Of a DNA stretch of 64,000 nt, positions 54,574 through 64,000 are shown in pieces. The notes under the pieces are model-generated. The model made no database searches. It was not told the origin of the DNA and worked only from the letters and a program-made list of their open reading frames with translations. The DNA is from Auanema rhodensis (taxonomy: Eukaryota; Nematoda; Chromadorea; Rhabditida; Rhabditidae): positions 13,934,501-13,998,500 of the forward strand of contig OZ059896.1 in NCBI GenBank assembly GCA_964057225.1, given 5' to 3'. Positions within the stretch are counted from its first letter, which is position 1. Each line of letters starts with the position of its first letter. Made by a program: the position numbers and the translations under genes.

Positions 54574-55641
54574 ACTTTTTCATTTTGATCAGTTGGTGAA
54601 TTTGTTTCTTCTTGAACTATTTTCTTGAAGAACATAGTCAAGGCGGAGTCTTTTGATCTAAATCGTCGGTTCCGTGGTGTAGCGGTTAGCACTCAGGACT
54701 TTGAATCCTGCGACCCGAGTTCAAATCTCGGCGGAACCTACTTTTTCATTTTGATCAACTAGTCAATTTGTTTCTTCTTAAACTATCTACTTGAAGAACA
54801 TAGTCAAGGCGGAGTCTTTTGATCTAAATCGTCGGTTCCGTGGTGTAGCGGTTAGCACTCAGGACTCTGAATCCTGCGACCCGAGTTCAAATCTCGGCGG
54901 AACCTACTTTTTCATTTTTATCAGTTGGTCAATTTGTTTCTTCTTGAACTATTTTCTTGAAGAACATAGTCAAGGCGGAGTCTTTTGATCTAAATCGTCG
55001 GTTCCGTGGTGTAGCGGTTAGCACTCAGGACTTTGAATCCTGCGACCCGAGTTCAAATCTCGGCGGAACCTACTTTTTCATTTTGATCAACTAGTCAATT
55101 TGTTTCTTCTTAAACTATCTACTTGAAGAACATAGTCAAGGCGGAGTCTTTTGATCTAAATCGTCGGTTCCGTGGTGTAGCGGTTAGCACTCAGGACTCT
55201 GAATCCTGCGACCCGAGTTCAAATCTCGGCGGAACCTACTTTTTCATTTTTATCAGTTGGTGAATTTGTTTCTTCTTGAACTATTTTCTTGAAGAACATA
55301 GTCAAGGCGGAGTCTTTTGATCTAAATCGTCGGTTCCGTGGTGTAGCGGTTAGCACTCAGGACTTTGAATCCTGCGACCCGAGTTCAAATCTCGGCGGAA
55401 CCTACTTTTTCATTTTGATCAACTAGTCAATTTGTTTCTTCTTAAACTATCTACTTGAAGAACATAGTCAAGGCGGAGTCTTTTGATATAAATCGTCGGT
55501 TCCGTGGTGTAGCGGTTAGCACTCAGGACTCTGAATCCTGCGACCCGAGTTCAAATCTCGGCGGAACCTACTTTTTCATTTTTATCAGTTGGTCAATTTG
55601 TTTCTTCTTGAACTATTTTCTTGAAGAACATAGTCAAGGTC

Positions 55642-55655
55642 GGTTCCGTGGTGTA
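55642..55655 (+). pseudogene. Duplicated tRNA 5' end (163-bp unit)
   Basis: GGTTCCGTGGTGTA, the first 14 nt of tRNA-Gln, replaces the usual GCGGAGTC spacer tail and sits 19 bp before the complete gene at 55661. The unit is 163 bp. Ten such fragments occur: 55642, 56137, 56300, 56961, 58190, 59349, 59512, 60173, 61402 and 63129; a one-base variant is at 30089. Confidence 0.85.
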
Positions 55656-55826
55656 TCGTCGGTTCCGTGGTGTAGCGGTTAGCACTCAGGACTTTGAATC
55701 CTGCGACCCGAGTTCAAATCTCGGCGGAACCTACTTTTTCATTTTGATCAACTGGTCAATTTGTTTCTTCTTGAACTATTTTCTTGAAGAACATAGTCAA
55801 GGCGGAGTCTTTTGATCTAAATCGTC

Positions 55827-58209
55827 GGTTCCGTGGTGTAGCGGTTAGCACTCAGGACTTTGAATCCTGCGACCCGAGTTCAAATCTCGGCGGAACCTAC
55901 TTTTTCATTTTGATCAACTAGTCAATTTGTTTCTTCTTAAACTATCTACTTGAAGAACATAGTCAAGGCGGAGTCTTTTGATCTAAATCGTCGGTTCCGT
56001 GGTGTAGCGGTTAGCACTCAGGACTCTGAATCCTGCGACCCGAGTTCAAATCTCGGCGGAACCTACTTTTTCATTTTTATCAGTTGGTCAATTTGTTTCT
56101 TCTTGAACTATTTTCTTGAAGAACATAGTCAAGGTCGGTTCCGTGGTGTATCGTCGGTTCCGTGGTGTAGCGGTTAGCACTCAGGACTTTGAATCCTGCG
56201 ACCCGAGTTCAAATCTCGGCGGAACCTACTTTTTCATTTTTATCAGTTGGTCAATTTGTTTCTTCTTGAACTATTTTCTTGAAGAACATAGTCAAGGTCG
56301 GTTCCGTGGTGTATCGTCGGTTCCGTGGTGTAGCGGTTAGCACTCAGGACTTTGAATCCTGCGACCCGAGTTCAAATCTCGGCGGAACCTACTTTTTCAT
56401 TTTGATCAACTGGTCAATTTGTTTCTTCTTGAACTATTTTCTTGAAGAACATAGTCAAGGCGGAGTCTTTTGATCTAAATCGTCGGTTCCGTGGTGTAGC
56501 GGTTAGCACTCAGGACTTTGAATCCTGCGACCCGAGTTCAAATCTCGGCGGAACCTACTTTTTCATTTTGATCAACTAGTCAATTTGTTTCTTCTTAAAC
56601 TATCTACTTGAAGAACATAGTCAAGGCGGAGTCTTTTGATCTAAATCGTCGGTTCCGTGGTGTAGCGGTTAGCACTCAGGACTCTGAATCCTGCGACCTG
56701 AGTTCAAATCTCGGCGGAACCTACTTTTTCATTTTGATCAACTAGTCAATTTGTTTCTTCTTGAACTATTTTCTTGAAGAACATAGTCAAGGCGGAGTCT
56801 TTTGATCTAAATCGTCGGTTCCGTGGTGTAGCGGTTAGCACTCAGGACTCTGAATCCTGCGACCCGAGTTCAAATCTCGGCGGAACCTACTTTTTCATTT
56901 TTATCAGTTGGTCAATTTGTTTCTTCTTGAACTATTTTCTTGAAGAACATAGTCAAGGTCGGTTCCGTGGTGTATCGTCGGTTCCGTGGTGTAGCGGTTA
57001 GCACTCAGGACTCTGAATCCTGCGACCTGAGTTCAAATCTCGGCGGAACCTACTTTTTCATTTTGATCAACTAGTCAATTTGTTTCTTCTTAAACTATCT
57101 ACTTGAAGAACATAGTCAAGGCGGAGTCTTTTGATCTAAATCGTCGGTTCCGTGGTGTAGCGGTTAGCACTCAGGACTCTGAATCCTGCGACCCGAGTTC
57201 AAATCTCGGCGGAACCTACTTTTTCATTTTTATCAGTTGGTCAATTTGTTTCTTCTTGAACTATTTTCTTGAAGAACATAGTCAAGGCGGAGTCTTTTGA
57301 TCTAAATCGTCGGTTCCGTGGTGTAGCGGTTAGCACTCAGGACTTTGAATCCTGCGACCCGAGTTCAAATCTCGGCGGAACCTACTTTTTCATTTTGATC
57401 AACTAGTCAATTTGTTTCTTCTTAAACTATCTACTTGAAGAACATAGTCAAGGCGGAGTCTTTTGATCTAAATCGTCGGTTCCGTGGTGTAGCGGTTAGC
57501 ACTCAGGACTCTGAATCCTGCGACCCGAGTTCAAATCTCGGCGGAACCTACTTTTTCATTTTGATCAACTGGTCAATTTGTTTCTTCTTGAACTATTTTC
57601 TTGAAGAACATAGTCAAGGCGGAGTCTTTTGATCTAAATCGTCGGTTCCGTGGTGTAGCGGTTAGCACTCAGGACTTTGAATCCTGCGACCCGAGTTCAA
57701 ATCTCGGCGGAACCTACTTTTTCATTTTGATCAACTAGTCAATTTGTTTCTTCTTAAACTATCTACTTGAAGAACATAGTCAAGGCGGAGTCTTTTGATA
57801 TAAATCGTCGGTTCCGTGGTGTAGCGGTTAGCACTCAGGACTCTGAATCCTGCGACCCGAGTTCAAATCTCGGCGGAACCTACTTTTTCATTTTTATCAG
57901 TTGGTCAATTTGTTTCTTCTTGAACTTTCTTCTTGAAGAACATAAACAAGCGTTCCGTTATGCTCGCATGTCGATCCTATAGACCAATAAAGCCTACAAG
58001 ATGAGTGTGATAGTATTCCAGATGTAGCGGTGCATAAAGAGCATAATGGATAAACATAAGACTCGAGAAAGAAAAGTTTATTATGTCTACATGATTACAC
58101 AAATCTCGGCGGAACCTACTTTTTCATTTTTATCAGTTGGTCAATTTGTTTCTTCTTGAACTATTTTCTTGAAGAACATAGTCAAGGTCGGTTCCGTGGT
58201 GTATCGTCG
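55827..58209 (+). repeat. 3212-bp duplication, left copy
   Basis: Gene order, anticodons, 163-bp units, C49-to-T alleles and the truncated LTR chimera match 59039-61421 at a constant offset of 3212 bp (55993/59205, 56156/59368, 56651/59863, 57951/61163). Confidence 0.88.
57951..58117. pseudogene. Chimera: LTR fragment plus tRNA 3' end
   Basis: 149 bp of LTR (57951-58099) and 18 nt of tRNA 3' end (58100-58117), same junction as 30249. Confidence 0.85.
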
Positions 58210-61093
58210 GTTCCGTGGTGTAGCGGTTAGCACTCAGGACTTTGAATCCTGCGACCCGAGTTCAAATCTCGGCGGAACCTACTTTTTCATTTTGATCAAC
58301 TGGTCAATTTGTTTCTTCTTGAACTATTTTCTTGAAGAACATAGTCAAGGCGGAGTCTTTTGATCTAAATCGTCGGTTCCGTGGTGTAGCGGTTAGCACT
58401 CAGGACTTTGAATCCTGCGACCCGAGTTCAAATCTCGGCGGAACCTACTTTTTCATTTTGATCAGTTGGTGAATTTGTTTCTTCTTAAACTATCTACTTG
58501 AAGAACATAGTCAAGGCGGAGTCTTTTGATCTAAATCGTCGGTTCCGTGGTGTAGCGGTTAGCACTCAGGACTCTGAATCCTGCGACCCGAGTTCAAATC
58601 TCGGCGGAACCTACTTTTTCATTTTTATCAGTTGGTCAATTTGTTTCTTCTTGAACTATTTTCTTGAAGAACATTGTCAAGGCGGAGTCTTTTGATCTAA
58701 ATCGTCGGTTCCGTGGTGTAGCGGTTAGCACTCAGGACTTTGAATCCTGCGACCCGAGTTCAAATCTCGGCGGAACCTACTTTTTCATTTTGATCAACTA
58801 GTCAATTTGTTTCTTCTTAAACTATCTACTTGAAGAACATAGTCAAGGCGGAGTCTTTTGATCTAAATCGTCGGTTCCGTGGTGTAGCGGTTAGCACTCA
58901 GGACTTTGAATCCTGCGACCCGAGTTCAAATCTCGGCGGAACCTACTTTTTCATTTTGATCAGTTGGTGAATTTGTTTCTTCTTGAACTATTTTCTTGAA
59001 GAACATAGTCAAGGCGGAGTCTTTTGATCTAAATCGTCGGTTCCGTGGTGTAGCGGTTAGCACTCAGGACTTTGAATCCTGCGACCCGAGTTCAAATCTC
59101 GGCGGAACCTACTTTTTCATTTTGATCAACTAGTCAATTTGTTTCTTCTTAAACTATCTACTTGAAGAACATAGTCAAGGCGGAGTCTTTTGATCTAAAT
59201 CGTCGGTTCCGTGGTGTAGCGGTTAGCACTCAGGACTCTGAATCCTGCGACCCGAGTTCAAATCTCGGCGGAACCTACTTTTTCATTTTTATCAGTTGGT
59301 CAATTTGTTTCTTCTTGAACTATTTTCTTGAAGAACATAGTCAAGGTCGGTTCCGTGGTGTATCGTCGGTTCCGTGGTGTAGCGGTTAGCACTCAGGACT
59401 TTGAATCCTGCGACCCGAGTTCAAATCTCGGCGGAACCTACTTTTTCATTTTTATCAGTTGGTCAATTTGTTTCTTCTTGAACTATTTTCTTGAAGAACA
59501 TAGTCAAGGTCGGTTCCGTGGTGTATCGTCGGTTCCGTGGTGTAGCGGTTAGCACTCAGGACTTTGAATCCTGCGACCCGAGTTCAAATCTCGGCGGAAC
59601 CTACTTTTTCATTTTGATCAACTGGTCAATTTGTTTCTTCTTGAACTATTTTCTTGAAGAACATAGTCAAGGCGGAGTCTTTTGATCTAAATCGTCGGTT
59701 CCGTGGTGTAGCGGTTAGCACTCAGGACTTTGAATCCTGCGACCCGAGTTCAAATCTCGGCGGAACCTACTTTTTCATTTTGATCAACTAGTCAATTTGT
59801 TTCTTCTTAAACTATCTACTTGAAGAACATAGTCAAGGCGGAGTCTTTTGATCTAAATCGTCGGTTCCGTGGTGTAGCGGTTAGCACTCAGGACTCTGAA
59901 TCCTGCGACCTGAGTTCAAATCTCGGCGGAACCTACTTTTTCATTTTGATCAACTAGTCAATTTGTTTCTTCTTGAACTATTTTCTTGAAGAACATAGTC
60001 AAGGCGGAGTCTTTTGATCTAAATCGTCGGTTCCGTGGTGTAGCGGTTAGCACTCAGGACTCTGAATCCTGCGACCCGAGTTCAAATCTCGGCGGAACCT
60101 ACTTTTTCATTTTTATCAGTTGGTCAATTTGTTTCTTCTTGAACTATTTTCTTGAAGAACATAGTCAAGGTCGGTTCCGTGGTGTATCGTCGGTTCCGTG
60201 GTGTAGCGGTTAGCACTCAGGACTCTGAATCCTGCGACCTGAGTTCAAATCTCGGCGGAACCTACTTTTTCATTTTGATCAACTAGTCAATTTGTTTCTT
60301 CTTAAACTATCTACTTGAAGAACATAGTCAAGGCGGAGTCTTTTGATCTAAATCGTCGGTTCCGTGGTGTAGCGGTTAGCACTCAGGACTCTGAATCCTG
60401 CGACCCGAGTTCAAATCTCGGCGGAACCTACTTTTTCATTTTTATCAGTTGGTCAATTTGTTTCTTCTTGAACTATTTTCTTGAAGAACATAGTCAAGGC
60501 GGAGTCTTTTGATCTAAATCGTCGGTTCCGTGGTGTAGCGGTTAGCACTCAGGACTTTGAATCCTGCGACCCGAGTTCAAATCTCGGCGGAACCTACTTT
60601 TTCATTTTGATCAACTAGTCAATTTGTTTCTTCTTAAACTATCTACTTGAAGAACATAGTCAAGGCGGAGTCTTTTGATCTAAATCGTCGGTTCCGTGGT
60701 GTAGCGGTTAGCACTCAGGACTCTGAATCCTGCGACCCGAGTTCAAATCTCGGCGGAACCTACTTTTTCATTTTGATCAACTGGTCAATTTGTTTCTTCT
60801 TGAACTATTTTCTTGAAGAACATAGTCAAGGCGGAGTCTTTTGATCTAAATCGTCGGTTCCGTGGTGTAGCGGTTAGCACTCAGGACTTTGAATCCTGCG
60901 ACCCGAGTTCAAATCTCGGCGGAACCTACTTTTTCATTTTGATCAACTAGTCAATTTGTTTCTTCTTAAACTATCTACTTGAAGAACATAGTCAAGGCGG
61001 AGTCTTTTGATATAAATCGTCGGTTCCGTGGTGTAGCGGTTAGCACTCAGGACTCTGAATCCTGCGACCCGAGTTCAAATCTCGGCGGAACCT
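58209..61093 (+). tRNA. tRNA-Gln block 15 (18 genes)
   Basis: Starts (c = CTG): 58209, 58375, 58541c, 58707, 58873, 59039, 59205c, 59368, 59531, 59697, 59863c, 60029c, 60192c, 60358c, 60524, 60690c, 60856, 61022c. 59863 and 60192 have C49 to T. 59039 onward is the right copy of the 3212-bp duplication. Confidence 0.96.
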
Positions 61094-61421
61094 ACTTTTT
61101 CATTTTTATCAGTTGGTCAATTTGTTTCTTCTTGAACTTTCTTCTTGAAGAACATAAACAAGCGTTCCGTTATGCTCGCATGTCGATCCTATAGACCAAT
61201 AAAGCCTACAAGATGAGTGTGATAGTATTCCAGATGTAGCGGTGCATAAAGAGCATAATGGATAAACATAAGACTCGAGAAAGAAAAGTTTATTATGTCT
61301 ACATGATTACACAAATCTCGGCGGAACCTACTTTTTCATTTTTATCAGTTGGTCAATTTGTTTCTTCTTGAACTATTTTCTTGAAGAACATAGTCAAGGT
61401 CGGTTCCGTGGTGTATCGTCG
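59039..61421 (+). repeat. 3212-bp duplication, right copy
   Basis: Partner of 55827-58209. After it the match continues at an offset of 3046 bp (58541/61587, 58707/61753), so one 166-bp unit was gained or lost next to the boundary. Confidence 0.88.
61163..61329. pseudogene. Chimera: LTR fragment plus tRNA 3' end
   Basis: LTR part 61163-61311, tRNA part 61312-61329; copy of 57951-58117 within the 3212-bp duplication. Confidence 0.85.
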
Positions 61422-62250
61422 GTTCCGTGGTGTAGCGGTTAGCACTCAGGACTTTGAATCCTGCGACCCGAGTTCAAATCTCGGCGGAACCTACTTTTTC
61501 ATTTTGATCAGTTGGTGAATTTGTTTCTTCTTAAACTATCTACTTGAAGAACATAGTCAAGGCGGAGTCTTTTGATCTAAATCGTCGGTTCCGTGGTGTA
61601 GCGGTTAGCACTTAGGACTCTGAATCCTGCGACCCGAGTTCAAATCTCGGCGGAACCTACTTTTTCATTTTTATCAGTTGGTCAATTTGTTTCTTCTTGA
61701 ACTATTTTCTTGAAGAACATAGTCAAGGCGGAGTCTTTTGATCTAAATCGTCGGTTCCGTGGTGTAGCGGTTAGCACTCAGGACTTTGAATCCTGCGACC
61801 CGAGTTCAAATCTCGGCGGAACCTACTTTTTCATTTTGATCAACTAGTCAATTTGTTTCTTCTTAAACTATCTACTTGAAGAACATAGTCAAGGCGGAGT
61901 CTTTTGATCTAAATCGTCGGTTCCGTGGTGTAGCGGTTAGCACTCAGGACTTTGAATCCTGCGACCCGAGTTCAAATCTCGGCGGAACCTACTTTTTCAT
62001 TTTGATCAGTTGGTGAATTTGTTTCTTCTTGAACTATTTTCTTGAAGAACATAGTCAAGGCGGAGTCTTTTGATCTAAATCGTCGGTTCCGTGGTGTAGC
62101 GGTTAGCACTCAGGACTTTGAATCCTGCGACCCGAGTTCAAATCTCGGCGGAACCTACTTTTTCATTTTGATCAACTAGTCAATTTGTTTCTTCTTGAAC
62201 TATTTTCTTGAAGAACATAGTCAAGGCGGAGTCTTTTGATCTAAATCGTC

Positions 62251-62322
62251 GGTTCCGTGGTGTAGCGGTTAGCACTCAGGACTCTGAATCCTGCGACCCG
62301 AGATCAAATCTCGGCGGAACCT
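62251..62322 (+). tRNA. tRNA-Gln(CTG), T-loop T53 to A
   Basis: GAGATCAAATC replaces GAGTTCAAATC. The first T-loop base (T54 in standard numbering) is changed; the B-box pattern still allows A at this place. Confidence 0.75.
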
Positions 62323-62889
62323 ACTTTTTCATTTTTATCAGTTGGTGAATTTGTTTCTTCTTGAACTATTTTCTTGAAGAACATAGTCAAGGCGGAGTCT
62401 TTTGATCTAAATCGTCGGTTCCGTGGTGTAGCGGTTAGCACTCAGGACTTTGAATCCTGCGACCCGAGTTCAAATCTCGGCGGAACCTACTTTTTCATTT
62501 TGATCAACTGGTCAATTTGTTTCTTCTTGAACTATATTCTTGAAGAACATAGTCAAGGCGGAGTCTTTTGATCTAAATCGTCGGTTCCGTGGTGTAGCGG
62601 TTAGCACTCAGGACTTTGAATCCTGCGACCCGAGTTCAAATCTCGGCGGAACCTACTTTTTCATTTTGATCAACTAGTCAATTTGTTTCTTCTTAAACTA
62701 TCTACTTGAAGAACATAGTCAAGGCGGAGTCTTTTGATATAAATCGTCGGTTCCGTGGTGTAGCGGTTAGCACTCAGGACTTTGAATCCTGCGACCCGAG
62801 TTCAAATCTCGGCGGAACCTACTTTTTCATTTTTATCAGTTGGTCAATTTGTTTCTTCTTGAACTTTCTTCTTGAAGAACATAAACAAG

Positions 62890-63056
62890 CGTTCCGTTAT
62901 GCTCGCACGTCGATCCTATAGACCAATAAAGCCTACAAGATGAGTGTGATAGTATTCCAGATGTAGCGGTGCATAAAGAGCATAATGGATAAACATAAGA
63001 CTCGAGAAAGAAAAGTTTATTATGTCTACATGATTACACAAATCTCGGCGGAACCT
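62890..63056. pseudogene. Chimera: LTR fragment plus tRNA 3' end
   Basis: LTR part 62890-63038, tRNA part 63039-63056; fourth copy of this junction. It creates the 399-bp interval 62749-63148. Confidence 0.85.
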
Positions 63057-63645
63057 ACTTTTTCATTTTTATCAGTTGGTCAATTTGTTTCTTCTTGAAC
63101 TATTTTCTTGAAGAACATAGTCAAGGTCGGTTCCGTGGTGTATCGTCGGTTCCGTGGTGTAGCGGTTAGCACTCAGGACTTTGAATCCTGCGACCCGAGT
63201 TCAAATCTCGGCGGAACCTACTTTTTCATTTTGATCAACTGGTCAATTTGTTTCTTCTTGAACTATTTTCTTGAAGAACATAGTCAAGGCGGAGTCTTTT
63301 GATCTAAATCGTCGGTTCCGTGGTGTAGCGGTTAGCACTCAGGACTTTGAATCCTGCGACCCGAGTTCAAATCTCGGCGGAACCTACTTTTTCATTTTGA
63401 TCAACTGGTCAATTTGTTTCTTCTTGAACTATTTTCTTGAAGAACATAGTCAAGGCGGAGTCTTTTGATCTAAATCGTCGGTTCCGTGGTGTAGCGGTTA
63501 GCACTCAGGACTTTGAATCCTGCGACCCGAGTTCAAATCTCGGCGGAACCTACTTTTTCATTTTGATCAACTAGTCAATTTGTTTCTTCTTGAACTATTT
63601 TCTTGAAGAACATAGTCAAGGCGGAGTCTTTTGATCTAAATCGTC

Positions 63646-63717
63646 GGTTCCGTGGTGTAGCGGTTAGCACTCAGGACTCTAAATCCTGCGACCCGAATTC
63701 AAATCTCGGCGGAACCT
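63646..63717 (+). tRNA. tRNA-Gln-like with CTA anticodon
   Basis: Fourth CTA copy, over 9 kb from the third, with the same G52-to-A change. Anticodon at 63679-63681. Confidence 0.8.
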
Positions 63718-64000
63718 ACTTTTTCATTTTGATCAGTTGGTGAATTTGTTTCTTCTTGAACTATTTTCTTGAAGAACATAGTCAAGGCGGAGTCTTTTGA
63801 TCTAAATCGTCGGTTCCGTGGTGTAGCGGTTAGCACTCAGGACTTTGAATCCTGCGACCCGAGTTCAAATCTCGGCGGAACCTACTTTTTCATTTTGATC
63901 AACTAGTCAATTTGTTTCTTCTTAAACTATCTACTTGAAGAACATAGTCAAGGCGGAGTCTTTTGATCTAAATCGTCGGTTCCGTGGTGTAGCGGTTAGC

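Larger units (their letters stand above)
53340..57881 (+). tRNA. tRNA-Gln block 14 (28 genes)
   Basis: Starts (c = CTG, s = CTA): 53340s, 53506, 53672c, 53838, 54004c, 54170, 54336, 54502s, 54668, 54834c, 55000, 55166c, 55332, 55498c, 55661, 55827, 55993c, 56156, 56319, 56485, 56651c, 56817c, 56980c, 57146c, 57312, 57478c, 57644, 57810c. 56651 and 56980 carry C49 to T, which leaves a wobble pair in the T-stem. Confidence 0.96.
49322..64000 (+). repeat. tRNA-Gln tandem array, right segment
   Basis: It continues the same array after the retroelement: 84 complete genes (53 TTG, 27 CTG, 4 CTA) and one cut by the window edge. Intervals are 74 of 166 bp, 7 of 163 bp and 3 of 399 bp, summing exactly to 49356-63978. 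No intact solo LTR occurs here; only three 149-bp truncated copies. Most spacers are the GATCAACTAG, GATCAACTGG, GATCAGTTGGTG and TTTATCAGTTGG types. Confidence 0.97.
61421..64000 (+). tRNA. tRNA-Gln block 16 (14 genes plus one cut)
   Basis: Starts (c = CTG, s = CTA): 61421, 61587c, 61753, 61919, 62085, 62251c, 62417, 62583, 62749, 63148, 63314, 63480, 63646s, 63812, and 63978 of which only 23 nt are in the window. 61587 has C27 to T (wobble). Confidence 0.96.

Noticed and set aside
1449..63468. Dozens of 63-76-codon frames on the + strand with nearly the same protein
   Set aside because: Each runs through a tRNA-Gln gene and its spacer, most start at TTG, and they differ exactly where tRNA and spacer alleles differ. 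They are shadows of the tRNA repeat.
940..64000. tRNA-derived SINE amplification
   Set aside because: Units are head to tail with no poly(A) tail or per-unit target duplication, and the tRNA part is full-length with a terminator. Unequal recombination explains the pattern better.
940..64000. Organellar or bacterial origin of the tRNAs
   Set aside because: No encoded CCA, Pol III T-run terminators, eukaryotic A and B boxes, and a Gypsy-type retroelement in the array.

Overview
This is a eukaryotic nuclear window dominated by one gene family. 246 complete tRNA-Gln genes, all on the + strand, lie head to tail with a basic period of 166 bp (72-nt gene plus 94-bp spacer). By anticodon, 176 are TTG, 66 are CTG and 4 are CTA (amber-reading). 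The array runs from 940 to 39941, is interrupted by a complete Ty3/Gypsy-type LTR retrotransposon (39942-49321), and resumes from 49322 past the window's right edge. The tRNA genes have intragenic A and B boxes and a T5 terminator 3 nt after the gene, typical of eukaryotic RNA polymerase III genes. The retroelement type and a T-rich TTTCAG splice-acceptor-like site suggest an animal, perhaps a nematode. That last step is a weak inference.

Layout. 1-939: 3' end of a second, diverged copy of the same retroelement family (3' non-coding region and 365-bp LTR). 979-26460: array in which many spacers carry a 337-bp solo LTR in minus orientation, giving 507-bp units (166 + 337 + 4-bp target duplication). 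Blocks here are duplicated over about 10.7-11.1 kb. 26896-39877: array of nearly uninterrupted 166-bp units, more mutated, with CTG and TTG genes mixed and a 15-unit (2490-bp) duplication. 39942-49321: full-length retroelement with two identical 366-bp LTRs, a tRNA-Gln primer binding site, one long Gag/envelope-like/protease/RT/RNase H frame, and an integrase core in a different frame. 49322-64000: array with the four CTA genes, 163-bp units carrying a duplicated tRNA 5' end, three truncated LTR/tRNA chimeras and a 3212-bp duplication.

How it fits together. Three separate insertions of related LTR elements (left copy, full-length element, founder of the solo LTR) all lie in the same spacer, 26-39 bp upstream of a tRNA-Gln 5' end. 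The full-length element also has a primer site complementary to the 3' end of tRNA-Gln. The simplest reading is an element that primes on tRNA-Gln and integrates at tRNA promoters, as Ty3 of yeast does, while unequal recombination amplifies tRNA genes and trapped solo LTRs together. The array's single most unusual products are the four tRNA-Gln genes with a CTA anticodon; each also carries a B-box mutation likely to weaken it.

Counts and coordinates were obtained by reading the sequence by hand and checking that the intervals sum exactly. No database or folding program was used.
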